Source of the DNA: Salirhabdus euzebyi
Lineage (GTDB): Bacteria > Bacillota > Bacilli > Bacillales > Alkalibacillaceae
Direction of reading: 5' to 3'
DNA length: 64,000 nt
Assembly: GCF_014207435.1 (NCBI RefSeq)
Contig: NZ_JACHGH010000004.1
Coordinates: 124,001-188,000 of the forward strand
Notes under the pieces: generated by a model
What the model was told of the DNA's origin: nothing
Seen by the model: only the letters and a program-made list of their open reading frames with translations
Database searches by the model: none
Translations under genes and position numbers: made by a program
Shown here: positions 40,240 through 50,403 of the stretch, piece after piece
Layout of the letters: each line of letters opens with the position of its first letter
Numbering within the stretch: position 1 is the first letter of the stretch

Positions 40240-41634
40240 ATGACGACGAATCAAGGGGAAACGATGGTAGCAGAAATACGCCAATTAGATGATAGAGGTT
40301 CAGGACGAGCTGTAATATGGCGCGAGAATGAAAAAGGTAATCCTAAAAAGTTAAAACTTACGATACCGCGAACACTTCCTGGGGAAAAAGTAAAGGTAAC
40401 GGTTGACCAGCCGGAAAGAAAGAGAAGAAAAGTAGAGCCTGGAGAAATACTAGAGGCAAATGCCGAAAGAATGACACCACCATGTCCTCATTTTGATTTG
40501 TGTGGGGGATGTGTATGGCAACATTGGCAATACACTGGTCAGTTAAAAGAAAAGACGAACCATGTGAAGAACGCAATTGAAGTACAAGGTTTTGATCCTA
40601 ATTTAGTAAAGGATACGATAGGGATGGATGAACCTTGGCATTATCGCAATAAAATGGAGTTTACGTTTTCTCCGGAAGGTGCACTTGGTTTGCACGAACA
40701 AGGGAATTTCCGAAAAATCATTTCACTAGAAACATGCTTCATTGCAGGTAAAGAAATGGTTGAAGCTGCGATGGAAGTAGCCAAATGGGTGAAAGATTAT
40801 CAACTAAGCGGATATAATAAAGATTTACATGAAGGGTTACTTCGTCATTTAATGGTAAGACAATCCTTTGCTACAGGTGAAATTATGCTTGGACTCTTTG
40901 CAACGGAAGCACCTGAAGGTCATTTAGATGCAGCAGTTAAAGACTTGATAAAGCGAATCGGGGAAAAATTTCCACAAGTAAAAAGTTTAATGTGGCTTGA
41001 AAATAGGGATTGGGCTGATCGAACACAATCCGAAAAGAGCCATACGTTAGCTGGGCGTGACTTTATCTATGATGAAATGGATGGTTACCGTTTCCGACTT
41101 TGGTTCGATACGTTCTTCCAAACAAATCCGTTACAAGCGCAAAAATTAGTAGATTTGGCTGTTGAAATGGGCGAGCCGAAGAAAACGGAAAAAATGATTG
41201 ACCTTTTCTGTGGTGTCGGTACGTTTTCTCTTCCATTCGCAAGTAAAGTTGGAGCGCTTGCAGGTATTGAAATTGTGGAGAGCTCTATTGAATCTGCAAA
41301 GCGGAATGCTACAGACAATGGCATATCCAATACACATTTCTTAGCAAAAGACGCGAGAAAAGGTATTGACCAAATTCATGAAACCTTCGGAAAGCCAGAA
41401 CTACTTTTACTCGACCCACCAAGATCTGGTGCAGGTGGAAAGGTAATGAGAAGAATCGGTCGTTCCCAGCCTGAACGTATCGTTTATGTTTCTTGCAATC
41501 CAGATACATTTGCAACAGACATTAAAGAATTAGAGCCATTTGGATATATATTAAAAGAGGTTCAACCGGTTGATTTATTCCCGCATACCGTTCATGTAGA
41601 ATGTGTTGCGTTACTTGTGAGAAATGACAATTAA
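40240..41634 (+). CDS. rlmCD: 23S rRNA (uracil-5-)-methyltransferase, RlmD/RlmCD-type
   Basis: A 464-residue SAM-dependent RNA methyltransferase of the TrmA/RlmD group. It has an N-terminal TRAM domain (about 5-65), four iron-sulfur cysteines, three of them in CPHFDLCGGCVWQHW, the SAM site DLFCGVGTFSLPFA, LLLDPPRSG, and the catalytic Cys region VYVSCNPDTFATD. In Gram-positives one enzyme often makes both m5U747 and m5U1939. Which uridines it modifies is inferred. AAGGAGG precedes ATG 40240. Confidence 0.9.
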   Translation: MTTNQGETMVAEIRQLDDRGSGRAVIWRENEKGNPKKLKLTIPRTLPGEKVKVTVDQPERKRRKVEPGEILEANAERMTPPCPHFDLCGGCVWQHWQYTGQLKEKTNHVKNAIEVQGFDPNLVKDTIGMDEPWHYRNKMEFTFSPEGALGLHEQGNFRKIISLETCFIAGKEMVEAAMEVAKWVKDYQLSGYNKDLHEGLLRHLMVRQSFATGEIMLGLFATEAPEGHLDAAVKDLIKRIGEKFPQVKSLMWLENRDWADRTQSEKSHTLAGRDFIYDEMDGYRFRLWFDTFFQTNPLQAQKLVDLAVEMGEPKKTEKMIDLFCGVGTFSLPFASKVGALAGIEIVESSIESAKRNATDNGISNTHFLAKDARKGIDQIHETFGKPELLLLDPPRSGAGGKVMRRIGRSQPERIVYVSCNPDTFATDIKELEPFGYILKEVQPVDLFPHTVHVECVALLVRNDN

Positions 41635-41649
41635 AAAACTTTGATCCAT

Positions 41650-41688
41650 AAAAGAGCCTTTTCGTATAGAAGGGCTCTTTTATTTCAT
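41650..41688 (+). terminator. intrinsic terminator
   Basis: AAAAGAGCCTTTT pairs with GAAGGGCTCTTTT around CGTATA, followed by ATTT. It closes the rRNA methyltransferase gene. Confidence 0.85.
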
Positions 41689-41733
41689 GATGTTTAATGC
41701 ACTTTACAATCTATTTACGTCGAGGTGATCAAC

Positions 41734-42567
41734 ATGAAAGTACAGCTCAAAGATATTGTCTCCAAAAGTATATTAACACCAGCTAGTGGTGCAATTGATG
41801 ACTTTACTCATTCGTTAAATCCCTTTACTGGCTGTTCTTTCGGATGTAACTATTGTTATGTGAGGGAAATGCCTGTTTCTATGTACCGGGAACAAGAGTG
41901 GGGTACGTGGATTGACATTAAAACGAATGCATCAGAGCTTTTGAAAAAAGAGATGATAAAAGCTAAGAAGAAAGGTCCTGTACGTATATTTATGTCATCT
42001 GCTACTGACCCTTATCAACCAATTGAAGGGAAGACGCAATTAACGAGAAAATTATTAAAAGTAATGCTTGAGGAACAACCAGATTTTTTACATGTACAAA
42101 CAAGGTCTCCGTTAGTAAAACGGGATATCGACTTATTTAAACAGTTTGGGGATAAGATTAGGATTTCCATCACGATAGAAACGGATAAAGAAGAGGTGAG
42201 AAAGGCGTTTTCACCTAAAGCTCCGCCAATCTCTGCAAGAATGTCTGTTTTAAAAGAAATAACAGCTGCAGGGATCAAGACACAGGCAACAATAGCACCA
42301 CTACTTCCTTGTTCAAAAGAATTCCCTCAAAAGCTAAAACATATAGCAACACGAATAACGATAGATGATTTTTGGATGGGAGATGGTAGTGGAGGGAAAC
42401 GAACGGCAAAACTTGGAATCTATGATACTTATAAACAAATGGGTTTAGAAAAGTGGTACAATCCAAGAGCATATAAAGTAGTTCAAAAAATGTTTCAGCA
42501 AGAACTACTCGATACGGATGTTACTCTCCAGGTTTCAAAAAAAGGGTTTAGTCCTGATGTTATGTAA
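41734..42567 (+). CDS. SPL-family radical SAM protein
   Basis: A 277-residue radical SAM protein. The 4Fe-4S cysteines are in CSFGCNYCYVREMP, here CxxxCxxC. It continues with IFMSSATDPYQPIEG, a pattern of the SPL/Rv2578c-like group related to spore photoproduct lyase. It lacks the extra C-terminal Cys region expected for true SplB, so its substrate is unknown. ATG 41734 follows GAGGTGATC. It is separate from its neighbours. Confidence 0.87.
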   Translation: MKVQLKDIVSKSILTPASGAIDDFTHSLNPFTGCSFGCNYCYVREMPVSMYREQEWGTWIDIKTNASELLKKEMIKAKKKGPVRIFMSSATDPYQPIEGKTQLTRKLLKVMLEEQPDFLHVQTRSPLVKRDIDLFKQFGDKIRISITIETDKEEVRKAFSPKAPPISARMSVLKEITAAGIKTQATIAPLLPCSKEFPQKLKHIATRITIDDFWMGDGSGGKRTAKLGIYDTYKQMGLEKWYNPRAYKVVQKMFQQELLDTDVTLQVSKKGFSPDVM

Positions 42568-42742
42568 AGTCCCAAAGCAGATTGTATGGAATCAGTATAG
42601 TTAAATGCTTCCTTTTTCTCCTATAAAGAAGTGGTGAATTTTGCTTAGATAAAATATATTTTTATAGAAATTAAATAAAAATGATCTGCTATTAATATGA
42701 ATATTGGTAAGGTTTATGACAGAATAGGTGGGGTTTATGAAT

Positions 42743-45130
42743 ATGAGTAAGGATTTAGTGGAAAATGCCGATATATGCTATCAGTTTGCGGAAAAAAGGG
42801 CGAAAAAATACTTTGAATCCTTGAATGAGCAACTGTCGCAAAAGACTTTTAGCGCCACCATTACAAAAGATCTGCAGTCCTGGAAACAAAAGCATATTCA
42901 TCATCATTCCATTTTTTCGTTTTTTAATAGTCGCAAAGGCAGTTCTAGTTCCCAAGGATATTATCCTTATATAAAGTGGTTGGATTACACAGGTAAGCTA
43001 GATAATTACCTCAATCGCAGTATTATGTATATTTTTATGCGCGATTTAGGAAGGGCCTTGCATGCGAAGGAAACGAAGACTAGGATCCAGAATGTAGTGG
43101 AAGGGTTAAAAAAGTATCTTGTTGATTCAACTACAGCTGATAAAGGAATTGCTGAACCTTTTAGTTTGCCCGGGTTATACCGTATTGCCCAAAAGGAACA
43201 TATTGAATCAACTATGATTTGGTTGTTAGAAAAACTAGCTAATGTCTCCAATAATATTCCAAAGGGGATGGATGCAGAGCAAGCAAAACGAAAGCTAATC
43301 AAAATTATTGCTGGAGTAATTATGCATGAAGTAGAAGAGATGGACGAGGGGATATCAGCGGAGGAACGTGCGAAGAGGCTAGATGAAGCTATTAGACTAG
43401 GCTATTCTTATGGTTTGACTTATCCATTTATTGACGATCTTTTAGATGCTCAAATTTTATCAGCAAAAGAGGAAAAACAATATGCTGATTTGATCCGCAC
43501 CACATTAATTACTGGATCGGTACCGGAATTGGGTAATTGGGCTCATGAAAATAAGGATTTAATCCAATACATTCATTCAGAATTGAGAGAGGCGTTTGAT
43601 TATATTAAGTCCCATCAGCGACCAGATACAATCCATTTATTTTTTGAGCAAGCATATGTGTTTTTTCAGTCTCAGGAAGTGGACCGTAATAAGGACTTAT
43701 CCAATCCAAATTATACGAATGAAGAGCTTTATATACCAGTCATTTTGAAATCATCATCTTCACGATTAATTGCCCGTACATTAATTAGTGCACCCCTTGA
43801 TGAAGGCTTTAACAACCGAACCTTTTTTTATGGCATTTACAATCAGTTAGCAGACGATTTCGCAGATATGTTTGATGATCTAAAGGATGGTTCGGTAACA
43901 CCATATACGTATTACATGAAATATCATAAGGAACGCCCGGATCTTATCAATCCTTTTGCCTTATATTGGACGGTTGTTGCTAATTTAATTCATCATGTGT
44001 ACCAATCAGATCGTTTGGCCCGTGAGGTGATTTTGAATCGCGCAATAAACGGTCTGAAACGATTTAAAGAAAAAATGGGAACGAAAAAGTACAATGAAGT
44101 GATGGATCTTTTCTTCTCCGGATACCCAAAATTTAATCAACTTGTCCAAAAGATGGTACGAAAAGCGGATGATGTTGATTTCTTTGATAAACTTCTTCGT
44201 GATCATATGATGACAACTCTGAAAAAGAATGAAAAGGAAAAAGAAGACTTTATTAATACAGTTGAAACTGTACGTATCCAAATTAACCGTATCTTAAAAA
44301 TTAAGGAACATAATAAATCTGCTTTATTGAATCAACCAATAATTGATGCTGCAAATTATAGTCTGGAGGGTGATGGGAAACGGCTGCGGCCAATAATGAC
44401 TTGGGTAATGGCTGTGAATGCTTATGGATTAAAAAGTTCAGCCATTTTACCTGTTTTAAAGTCATTGGAATATATGCATACAGCATCCCTTATTTTTGAT
44501 GATTTGCCATCCCATGACAACGCATCCATTCGAAGAGGTCGTAAAACGGTACATCAAGTATACAATGTTGCTACAGCGGAACTAACAGGTCTTTTTCTTA
44601 CTCAAAAGGCTACGGAAGAACAAGCCAATCTCGACCAAAATCAGTTCGATGCGAAAACGGTCCTCCGCTTAATTTCTTATTCGGCTAAAAAGACGCAAGA
44701 TATGTGTAAAGGTCAGGCTATAGATTTGGGTTCAAAAGGTAAACAACTGACACTCGATCAATTAAATATGATGAGTTTTTATAAAACTGGTATAGGATTT
44801 GAAGCTGCTCTTATTATGCCCGCAATTCTTGCCCAGGCAAAAGAATTGGAAATAGAAGCACTCAAACGATTTGCCTATCACACTGGAATTGCTTTTCAAA
44901 TAAAGGACGATTTACTTGATGTGGAAGGAATAGAGGACCTACTTGGTAAATCGGTTGGAAATGACGCGAAAAACAACAGTTCAACTTTTGTAACAGTATT
45001 AGGTATACAAGAAGCGAAAAAAGCAATGTGGGATCATTATTGTTCTGCAGTGGAAGCATTACAAGATGTGCCACGCAATACTACTTTTCTTAAGCAAATA
45101 TTGAATTATATTGTTAACCGTGATCATTAA
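42743..45130 (+). CDS. two-domain isoprenoid-synthase-fold protein (polyprenyl synthetase C terminus)
   Basis: A 795-residue protein. The C-terminal part (about 520-795) is a trans-prenyl diphosphate synthase with GDGKRLRP for isopentenyl diphosphate, the first aspartate motif DDLPSHD at 586-592 and the second KDDLLD at 721-726. The N-terminal part (about 1-510) is also helical and has its own Asp-rich stretches, IDDLLD around 231-235 and DDFADMFDD at 371-379. This suggests a second class-I isoprenoid-synthase-like domain, such as a terpene cyclase. Similar long proteins occur in bacilli as polyprenyl synthetase family. ATG 42743 follows GGTGGGG. The product is unknown. Confidence 0.8.
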   Translation: MSKDLVENADICYQFAEKRAKKYFESLNEQLSQKTFSATITKDLQSWKQKHIHHHSIFSFFNSRKGSSSSQGYYPYIKWLDYTGKLDNYLNRSIMYIFMRDLGRALHAKETKTRIQNVVEGLKKYLVDSTTADKGIAEPFSLPGLYRIAQKEHIESTMIWLLEKLANVSNNIPKGMDAEQAKRKLIKIIAGVIMHEVEEMDEGISAEERAKRLDEAIRLGYSYGLTYPFIDDLLDAQILSAKEEKQYADLIRTTLITGSVPELGNWAHENKDLIQYIHSELREAFDYIKSHQRPDTIHLFFEQAYVFFQSQEVDRNKDLSNPNYTNEELYIPVILKSSSSRLIARTLISAPLDEGFNNRTFFYGIYNQLADDFADMFDDLKDGSVTPYTYYMKYHKERPDLINPFALYWTVVANLIHHVYQSDRLAREVILNRAINGLKRFKEKMGTKKYNEVMDLFFSGYPKFNQLVQKMVRKADDVDFFDKLLRDHMMTTLKKNEKEKEDFINTVETVRIQINRILKIKEHNKSALLNQPIIDAANYSLEGDGKRLRPIMTWVMAVNAYGLKSSAILPVLKSLEYMHTASLIFDDLPSHDNASIRRGRKTVHQVYNVATAELTGLFLTQKATEEQANLDQNQFDAKTVLRLISYSAKKTQDMCKGQAIDLGSKGKQLTLDQLNMMSFYKTGIGFEAALIMPAILAQAKELEIEALKRFAYHTGIAFQIKDDLLDVEGIEDLLGKSVGNDAKNNSSTFVTVLGIQEAKKAMWDHYCSAVEALQDVPRNTTFLKQILNYIVNRDH

Positions 45131-45142
45131 GCAATTAGACTG

Positions 45143-45172
45143 GAGGCATTAGTTTTTCTAATGCCTCTTTCT
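45143..45172 (+). terminator. intrinsic terminator
   Basis: GAGGCATTAG (45143-45152) pairs with CTAATGCCTC (45158-45167), loop TTTTT, then TTTCTT. Confidence 0.9.
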
Positions 45173-45271
45173 TATTTAGAATAGAAAAAGTGTCTGCCTT
45201 GCATTTATCACAACTAAAGATACACTTAATCACATAACAGATCGGTGAATAATTATCACGGGGGTATTTTC

Positions 45272-46204
45272 ATGCTAGTAAAAATTACGGAGAATATTTA
45301 TAAATTAATCGTTCATTTTCCTACAGGTATGAAGGAAGCTAATTGTTATTTGATTAAAGGAGATAAAGGATATACCGTTATTGATACGGGTACAAACTCA
45401 AAAGAGGCAAAAGAATCATGGGAAAAAGTGTTGGCAGATGGACTTGTTGTGGAAAAAGTTGTATTGACACATACTCATGAGGATCATATTGGATTGGCGA
45501 GATGGTTTAAAGAGGATGTTGGGGTACCCGTATATGTTTCCGATTTAGGTTACCACGAAATGCGAAAGTTCCGTGATACAGATGTAAGAGAAAAACGGAA
45601 AACCCTAGTACTTTCTCACGGAGGCCCAGAGATCACCAAGAAGGGGAAAGATGCTTCTTTTATTTATGACTTTGAACCAGATGGATTATTTACAAAAGGT
45701 GATAAGTTGAAGCTTGGTGAAGACTTTTATGAAGCCATTTGGACACCTGGTCATGCACCTGATCATTTTTGCTTTTACAATAAGGAGCAAAGACTGATAT
45801 TAATCGGTGACCACATACTCAAACATATTTCTCCAGTGATTGGATTATGGTCAGGAGAAGAAGGGAATCCATTAGGTAACTACTTTTCATCTTTGAACGA
45901 ATTAACTACATATCCTATTGAACTTGCTTTACCCGGTCACGGTGAAATAATTGAAAACTTACAGGAAAGAATAGAGAACTTAAAAGAACGACATGAACAA
46001 CGATTAGCTGAAGTATTAGAAGCAATTAATAATGAATGGAAAACTGCAGAACAATTATGTAAAGAAATGTATGGTACCTTAAATATCATTTTAAATTTTA
46101 GTGCATTTATGGCTTCTTTAACAAGGTTGCTTTATTTAGAGTCAATCGGTAAAGCGAAGAGGAAAGAAGTGAATGGTATTATTAAGTTTAAGCAAGTGTA
46201 TTAA
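45272..46204 (+). CDS. metallo-beta-lactamase fold hydrolase
   Basis: A 310-residue MBL protein. The motif THTHEDHIGLA is near residue 70, TPGHAPDHF and IGDHILKH near 165-185, and LPGHGEII near 225. The C-terminal ~80 residues are helical and resemble a winged-helix extension found in LACTB2-like hydrolases. The substrate is unknown. ATG 45272 follows CGGGGGT; an upstream GTG at 45245 lacks a ribosome site. Confidence 0.9.
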   Translation: MLVKITENIYKLIVHFPTGMKEANCYLIKGDKGYTVIDTGTNSKEAKESWEKVLADGLVVEKVVLTHTHEDHIGLARWFKEDVGVPVYVSDLGYHEMRKFRDTDVREKRKTLVLSHGGPEITKKGKDASFIYDFEPDGLFTKGDKLKLGEDFYEAIWTPGHAPDHFCFYNKEQRLILIGDHILKHISPVIGLWSGEEGNPLGNYFSSLNELTTYPIELALPGHGEIIENLQERIENLKERHEQRLAEVLEAINNEWKTAEQLCKEMYGTLNIILNFSAFMASLTRLLYLESIGKAKRKEVNGIIKFKQVY

Positions 46205-46319
46205 TGTTGAGTGGGAATTAGTATATCTATTTCAGTAGCTTTAAAGTAAGGATAATTCATATGCAAAAGAAGAAACTATAAATAGGTCTGAAAAAGGTCA
46301 ACAAAAAGAAGGAGATATA

Positions 46320-47786
46320 ATGACAAAGAATACAGAAAAAACATGGAACTTTGACAACAGTTATACAGATTTACCTCATACATTTTTTAGTAGCCAAAAA
46401 CCAACACCTGTAAGTTCACCAACGATAAGTATTTTTAATGAGGATTTAGCAACATCCTTAGGGTTAGACCCAGAGCAATTCAAACAATCAGAAGGAATTA
46501 GACTATTTGCGGGAAATGAAATTCCGGAAGGGGCAGAACCAATTGCCCAAGCATACGCTGGTCATCAATTTGGCCATTTTACTATGTTGGGGGACGGCCG
46601 TGCTGTGTTGCTTGGTGAGCAAATTACTCCCACAGGCGAAAGGTTCGATATTCAACTAAAGGGATCGGGTAGAACACCATACTCCCGTGGTGGCGATGGT
46701 CGCGCCACACTTGGTCCGATGCTGAGGGAATACATCATAAGCGAAGCGATGCATGGACTTGGGATTCCAACGACTCGTAGTTTGGCAGTAGTAAAGACAG
46801 GGGAGCCAGTCATGCGAGAAACGGTACTCCCCGGTGCTGTTTTGGTTCGTGTTGCCGCTAGTCATATAAGGGTTGGAACATTTCAATATGCTGCAAACTT
46901 TTGTGATGTAGAGGAGCTTAAGGAGCTTGCTGACTATACGATTAAACGACATTATCCAGAGATAGAGACTAGTAAAGATATGTACCTTTCCTTCCTGCAA
47001 GAAGTTATGAAGCGGCAGGCTTCTTTAATTGCAAAATGGCAGCTAGTTGGCATGATCCATGGAGTAATGAATACGGATAATATGGCTATTAGTGGAGAAA
47101 CGATTGATTATGGTCCAGTCGCCTTTATGAATGAGTATGACCCTGCTACAGTATTTAGCTCTATTGATAGGAATGGACGATACGCTTATGCAAATCAACC
47201 CCCGATTGCTGCCTGGAATCTAACACGATTTGCGGAAACGTTATTACCATTGTTGCATGATAATCAGGAAAAAGCAGTCGATTTGGCACAGGAAGAAATT
47301 ACGAAGTTTCCTGAAATGTATAAAAAACATTGGCTAAATGGCATGAGGAAAAAACTTGGCATTTTTAATGAGGAGCAAGAGGATGAAATGTTAGCGAATA
47401 ATCTTTTCGATATGATGAAAAAGAACGATGCAGACTTTACAAATACGTTCCGTGCATTAACACTTGGTCAGCTTAATGACATGGAATTTTGTAATTCTGA
47501 AGAGTTTAAGGAATGGCATGACCGATGGAAATCTAGACTAAGTAGACAAAAGGAAACGGTAGCAGACTCAGAACAATTAATGAAGAAAAGTAATCCGTCC
47601 ATAATACCTCGAAACCACCGGGTGGAAGAGGCATTAGAAGCTGCAGTAAAAAAAGAAGATTACACGGTTATGGAGAAACTTCTTCATGTGCTGTCTAATC
47701 CTTATGCGTACTCATCAGATCAAGAGGAATACACAGATTTACCTCCAAAAACAGACCAACCTTACCGGACGTTTTGTGGTACGTGA
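46320..47786 (+). CDS. selO: protein adenylyltransferase SelO/YdiU
   Basis: A 488-residue pseudokinase-fold enzyme that transfers AMP to Ser, Thr or Tyr of redox proteins in studied homologues. Typical segments are [51 protein letters not shown] (catalytic and metal residues) and the C-terminal YRTFCGT with Cys near the end. Human SELENOO carries Sec near its C terminus; here that end has Cys and a normal TGA stop. AAGGAG precedes ATG 46320. Confidence 0.93.
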   Translation: MTKNTEKTWNFDNSYTDLPHTFFSSQKPTPVSSPTISIFNEDLATSLGLDPEQFKQSEGIRLFAGNEIPEGAEPIAQAYAGHQFGHFTMLGDGRAVLLGEQITPTGERFDIQLKGSGRTPYSRGGDGRATLGPMLREYIISEAMHGLGIPTTRSLAVVKTGEPVMRETVLPGAVLVRVAASHIRVGTFQYAANFCDVEELKELADYTIKRHYPEIETSKDMYLSFLQEVMKRQASLIAKWQLVGMIHGVMNTDNMAISGETIDYGPVAFMNEYDPATVFSSIDRNGRYAYANQPPIAAWNLTRFAETLLPLLHDNQEKAVDLAQEEITKFPEMYKKHWLNGMRKKLGIFNEEQEDEMLANNLFDMMKKNDADFTNTFRALTLGQLNDMEFCNSEEFKEWHDRWKSRLSRQKETVADSEQLMKKSNPSIIPRNHRVEEALEAAVKKEDYTVMEKLLHVLSNPYAYSSDQEEYTDLPPKTDQPYRTFCGT

Positions 47787-47789
47787 TAT

Positions 47790-47835
47790 AAAGGGCAGAA
47801 TGCAAGTGTTAAAGGCGTTCTGCCCTTTCGTTTTC
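47790..47835 (+). terminator. intrinsic terminator after selO
   Basis: AAAGGGCAGAA (47790-47800) pairs with TTCTGCCCTTT (47818-47828), then CGTTTTCC. Confidence 0.85.
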
Positions 47836-47840
47836 CCTTT

Positions 47841-48335
47841 TCATGGATGAATGGAAACTCTAGTCCCAATTGGAATTATAGTAGCCAATTCTTCAATATC
47901 TTTGTTGTGCATGCGAATACAGCCTTTTGATACTGCTTTTCCAATAGAGCTAGGGTCATTCGTTCCATGAATGCCGTAATGTTGTTTCGATAAGCTCATC
48001 CACATTGTTCCGTATGGTCCACCTGGATTTGGTGCTTTGTTAATAATGATAAAATCACCTACTGGTGTTGCATGCAGCATCCTCCCAACAGCAATTGGAT
48101 ATTGTTTTTGTAGGACAGTATTTTTGAAAAGTTTCAGTAACCGATTGTTAATGGACACATCAAGAACATACGGAATGGTTTGAGGGGATGGGTAGCCTGG
48201 AATGACAATCGATTGTCCAGGGTAGATTGCATCGGGATTGACGTTAGGATTGGATTGAATAATGGAAGATAGTTCTGTACGGTAGTCTTTTGAAATTTGG
48301 GCAAGCGTTTCACCTGGTTTAACGATATGAATCAA
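47841..48335 (-). CDS. ykuD: L,D-transpeptidase with LysM domain (YkuD-like)
   Basis: A 164-residue protein with an N-terminal LysM domain (about 1-50, [18 protein letters not shown]) that binds peptidoglycan and a C-terminal YkuD domain (about 55-164). The catalytic motif reads [22 protein letters not shown], with the nucleophile Cys, Ser and Arg in place. No signal peptide is seen, as in B. subtilis YkuD, a spore-associated enzyme of the same length. It starts at TTG 48335, because GGAGG lies just upstream at 48344-48348; the ATG at 48350 overlaps it. Confidence 0.92.
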   Translation of the reverse strand: MIHIVKPGETLAQISKDYRTELSSIIQSNPNVNPDAIYPGQSIVIPGYPSPQTIPYVLDVSINNRLLKLFKNTVLQKQYPIAVGRMLHATPVGDFIIINKAPNPGGPYGTMWMSLSKQHYGIHGTNDPSSIGKAVSKGCIRMHNKDIEELATIIPIGTRVSIHP

Positions 48336-48401
48336 TGCCAACACCTCCATTAGGAAAACAGAATATTAATTTCTATGTACAATTGTTATGGTTTTACATA
48401 C

Positions 48402-48430
48402 AAAAAAATCCCCTTTTTTTAAAAAAGGGG
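48402..48430 (-). terminator. terminator after the dehalogenase-like gene
   Basis: Minus strand: CCCCTTTTTT pairs with AAAAAAGGGG, followed by ATTTTTTTG. Confidence 0.85.
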
Positions 48431-48437
48431 ACAACTT

Positions 48438-49331
48438 TTAGATTGGATTACGATCGGCAAAGGCGATAATGTGTTCTGCGATTTCACTGCCTTTTTCTTC
48501 TTGTAAAAAGTGACCAGCACCTTTAATAGTAACTTCCGGCTCTTTTCTTGCGGATGGAATAATTTTTCGGAAAAAGTAATCTCCACCCCGGGTAATAGGG
48601 TCTGAATCAGAAAAAGCAACAAATGCAGGTTTTTCCCATTTTTTGAGAACTTCCTTTGCTTTTCTCATCTGTGCAGCACCAGGATCATCCACATTCATTG
48701 GGACGAGAAGGGGCCAAACTTGTGCACCAGCTTTATATTCACTAGTTGGGAAGGGGGCTTCATAGGCGGATAAAACATCGTCAGACAAATTATTTCCAGG
48801 GGCTAAGCTACGTTGAATTAACTTTCCAATCGGCAAATCATCTGTACGTTCCACATATTTACGCCACACTTGAAATCCTTTAGACGGTACACCCTCACCT
48901 GTAGGTAAACCAGTGTTCATAATTACAAGCCTAGAAAAACGATCTGGCATATCAGCTAGCACTCCTAGGCCGATTAAACCTCCCCAATCTTGAACGACAA
49001 TAGTGATTTGATTAAGATTTAATGAATCGATAAAGGATTTCAAGGTATTCATATGCATGTCAAAGGAATATTCCTCACGCTCTGTATATTTATCCGATCG
49101 GCCAAACCCAATAAAATCTGGTGCAATTACTCGAAATTTCTTGGACAACGGGGGAATCATGTGGCGATACAAATAGGACCAAGTCGGCTCCCCGTGAAGA
49201 CAAAGAATGACTTCTCCTTTTCCTTCATCGACATAGTGGATACGAGCACCATTTATTTCTACAAAATTTGACTGAAATGAATAATCAGGAAGATTGTGAA
49301 ACCGTTCTTCCGGGGTACGAATAATAGGCAT
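48438..49331 (-). CDS. haloalkane dehalogenase-like alpha/beta hydrolase
   Basis: A 297-residue alpha/beta hydrolase of haloalkane dehalogenase subfamily I type. The oxyanion region [11 protein letters not shown], the nucleophile Asp in [10 protein letters not shown], with the halide-binding Trp next to it, and the catalytic His near the end ([11 protein letters not shown]) are visible. A plausible acid is in [12 protein letters not shown]. Some annotated homologues act as epoxide hydrolases or fluoroacetate dehalogenases, so the substrate is not certain. TGGAGG precedes ATG 49331. Confidence 0.88.
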   Translation of the reverse strand: MPIIRTPEERFHNLPDYSFQSNFVEINGARIHYVDEGKGEVILCLHGEPTWSYLYRHMIPPLSKKFRVIAPDFIGFGRSDKYTEREEYSFDMHMNTLKSFIDSLNLNQITIVVQDWGGLIGLGVLADMPDRFSRLVIMNTGLPTGEGVPSKGFQVWRKYVERTDDLPIGKLIQRSLAPGNNLSDDVLSAYEAPFPTSEYKAGAQVWPLLVPMNVDDPGAAQMRKAKEVLKKWEKPAFVAFSDSDPITRGGDYFFRKIIPSARKEPEVTIKGAGHFLQEEKGSEIAEHIIAFADRNPI

Positions 49332-49436
49332 TTACATAACCTCCAAAAGTAATAGTTTACTATAATTATTTCCATAATTATCAGAAAATTCCTCCTCTAA
49401 GAGAACAATTAAAAAGGAGAGATTTATTGATGAAAA

Positions 49437-49474
49437 AAAGAACAGAACAGTAGTCCGAAACTGTTCTGTTCTTT
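49437..49474 (-). terminator. terminator after the TetR gene
   Basis: AAAGAACAGAACAGT and ACTGTTCTGTTCTTT form a 15-pair stem; the minus strand continues with TTTTTCATC. The plus strand shows a seven-codon frame (ATG 49431) that runs into it. Confidence 0.9.
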
Positions 49475-49478
49475 GAAG

Positions 49479-50309
49479 TTAAACCTTAAAGTGATTACGA
49501 AGTAAAAAAGCAATCCACTTACAGTGAGGATGATTCCGTATGTTTTCAATCAATCCTTTGACAATTGCTTGTCCCAATGTAGGTTCTATGAGCTCTTGTT
49601 TCAGTAAAGTTAATGATTCTTTTTCAATCGATTCTTCCATTTCCTCTATTTTTTGATTGATTACATCAATCAATTGGTCAGCAGACATTTCTTCACTCAT
49701 TGGTTGCCCGAATGTTTCCATTAATTCTTTAGAAATGAAAGGGGTGTTTGTGTGTTGAGCTAATAAATTAGTTTTTTCTACTAGAGTTTTAGCGAGCACA
49801 TTCACATCTAACGGTACATTGTTAAATAAAAACAATGTGGAGTATACGTGCATTAAGCCTTTAACACAAAAGATCAAATCATATTTTGTTTTCTCTACGT
49901 TTTCACCATATAAGCGCTCAATCATATTAAGAATCGTTTTGTCCATTAACTGATCGTAATAACGCATTTTAATAAGAAATACATCATTAAATGATTGGGT
50001 TTGCTCTTTCATCAGTAATTTGGCGAAATCGGAATGCTTGTGAAAAGAAGTGAAAATTTCGTAATAAAAGGCATGTAAAACGCTTTCATCGTTTGAGTTG
50101 GTGACCACATAGTCAATGTTTGAAGTGATTTGCTCCATGAAATGGTCAATCAAAGCTAAAATCAATTCGTCTTTTGACTTGAAAGATAAGTAGAATGCTC
50201 CTTTTGATATACCACAAATATCGGTAATTTGTTTAACGGAAGTAGCTTCAAAACCTTGTTCTGCAAATAGTTCTAACGCCTTTTCCATAATTAATTGTTT
50301 TTTCATCAT
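49479..50309 (-). CDS. TetR-family regulator of the RND pump
   Basis: A 276-residue TetR protein, longer than usual. The helix-turn-helix is GFEATSVKQITDICGISKGA followed by FYLSFKSKDELILALIDHF. The ligand domain is about 200 residues. The gene is divergent from the RND pump, and the pump promoter contains a TGAC-6-GTCA dyad inside the spacer, so this protein most likely binds there and represses the pump. AGGAGCG lies about eleven bases before ATG 50309. Confidence 0.9.
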   Translation of the reverse strand: MMKKQLIMEKALELFAEQGFEATSVKQITDICGISKGAFYLSFKSKDELILALIDHFMEQITSNIDYVVTNSNDESVLHAFYYEIFTSFHKHSDFAKLLMKEQTQSFNDVFLIKMRYYDQLMDKTILNMIERLYGENVEKTKYDLIFCVKGLMHVYSTLFLFNNVPLDVNVLAKTLVEKTNLLAQHTNTPFISKELMETFGQPMSEEMSADQLIDVINQKIEEMEESIEKESLTLLKQELIEPTLGQAIVKGLIENIRNHPHCKWIAFLLRNHFKV

Positions 50310-50332
50310 ATTATCTTATCGCTCCTAGATTA

Positions 50333-50361
50333 TTGACAAATGACCACTTAGTCATTATTAT
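50333..50361 (+). promoter_or_regulatory. sigma-A promoter of the RND pump with palindromic operator
   Basis: TTGACA (50333-50338), a 17-base spacer, and TATTAT (50356-50361). The dyad TGACCACTTAGTCA (50341-50354) fills the spacer and resembles TetR-family operators of the TGACT/AGTCA kind. Confidence 0.75.
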
Positions 50362-50403
50362 AAGTAATTGAGTCTTATAAGTCAATTTAGGGTAGGTGTA
50401 ACG

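Noticed and set aside
47770-47830. selO stop TGA as a possible C-terminal selenocysteine, as in human SELENOO
   Set aside because: The C terminus already has Cys (FCGT), and the codons after the TGA lie within a terminator hairpin rather than coding for a conserved tail.
49431-49454. Seven-codon frame with a good ribosome site before the TetR terminator
   Set aside because: It runs straight into a terminator hairpin and encodes a trivial peptide; probably chance.
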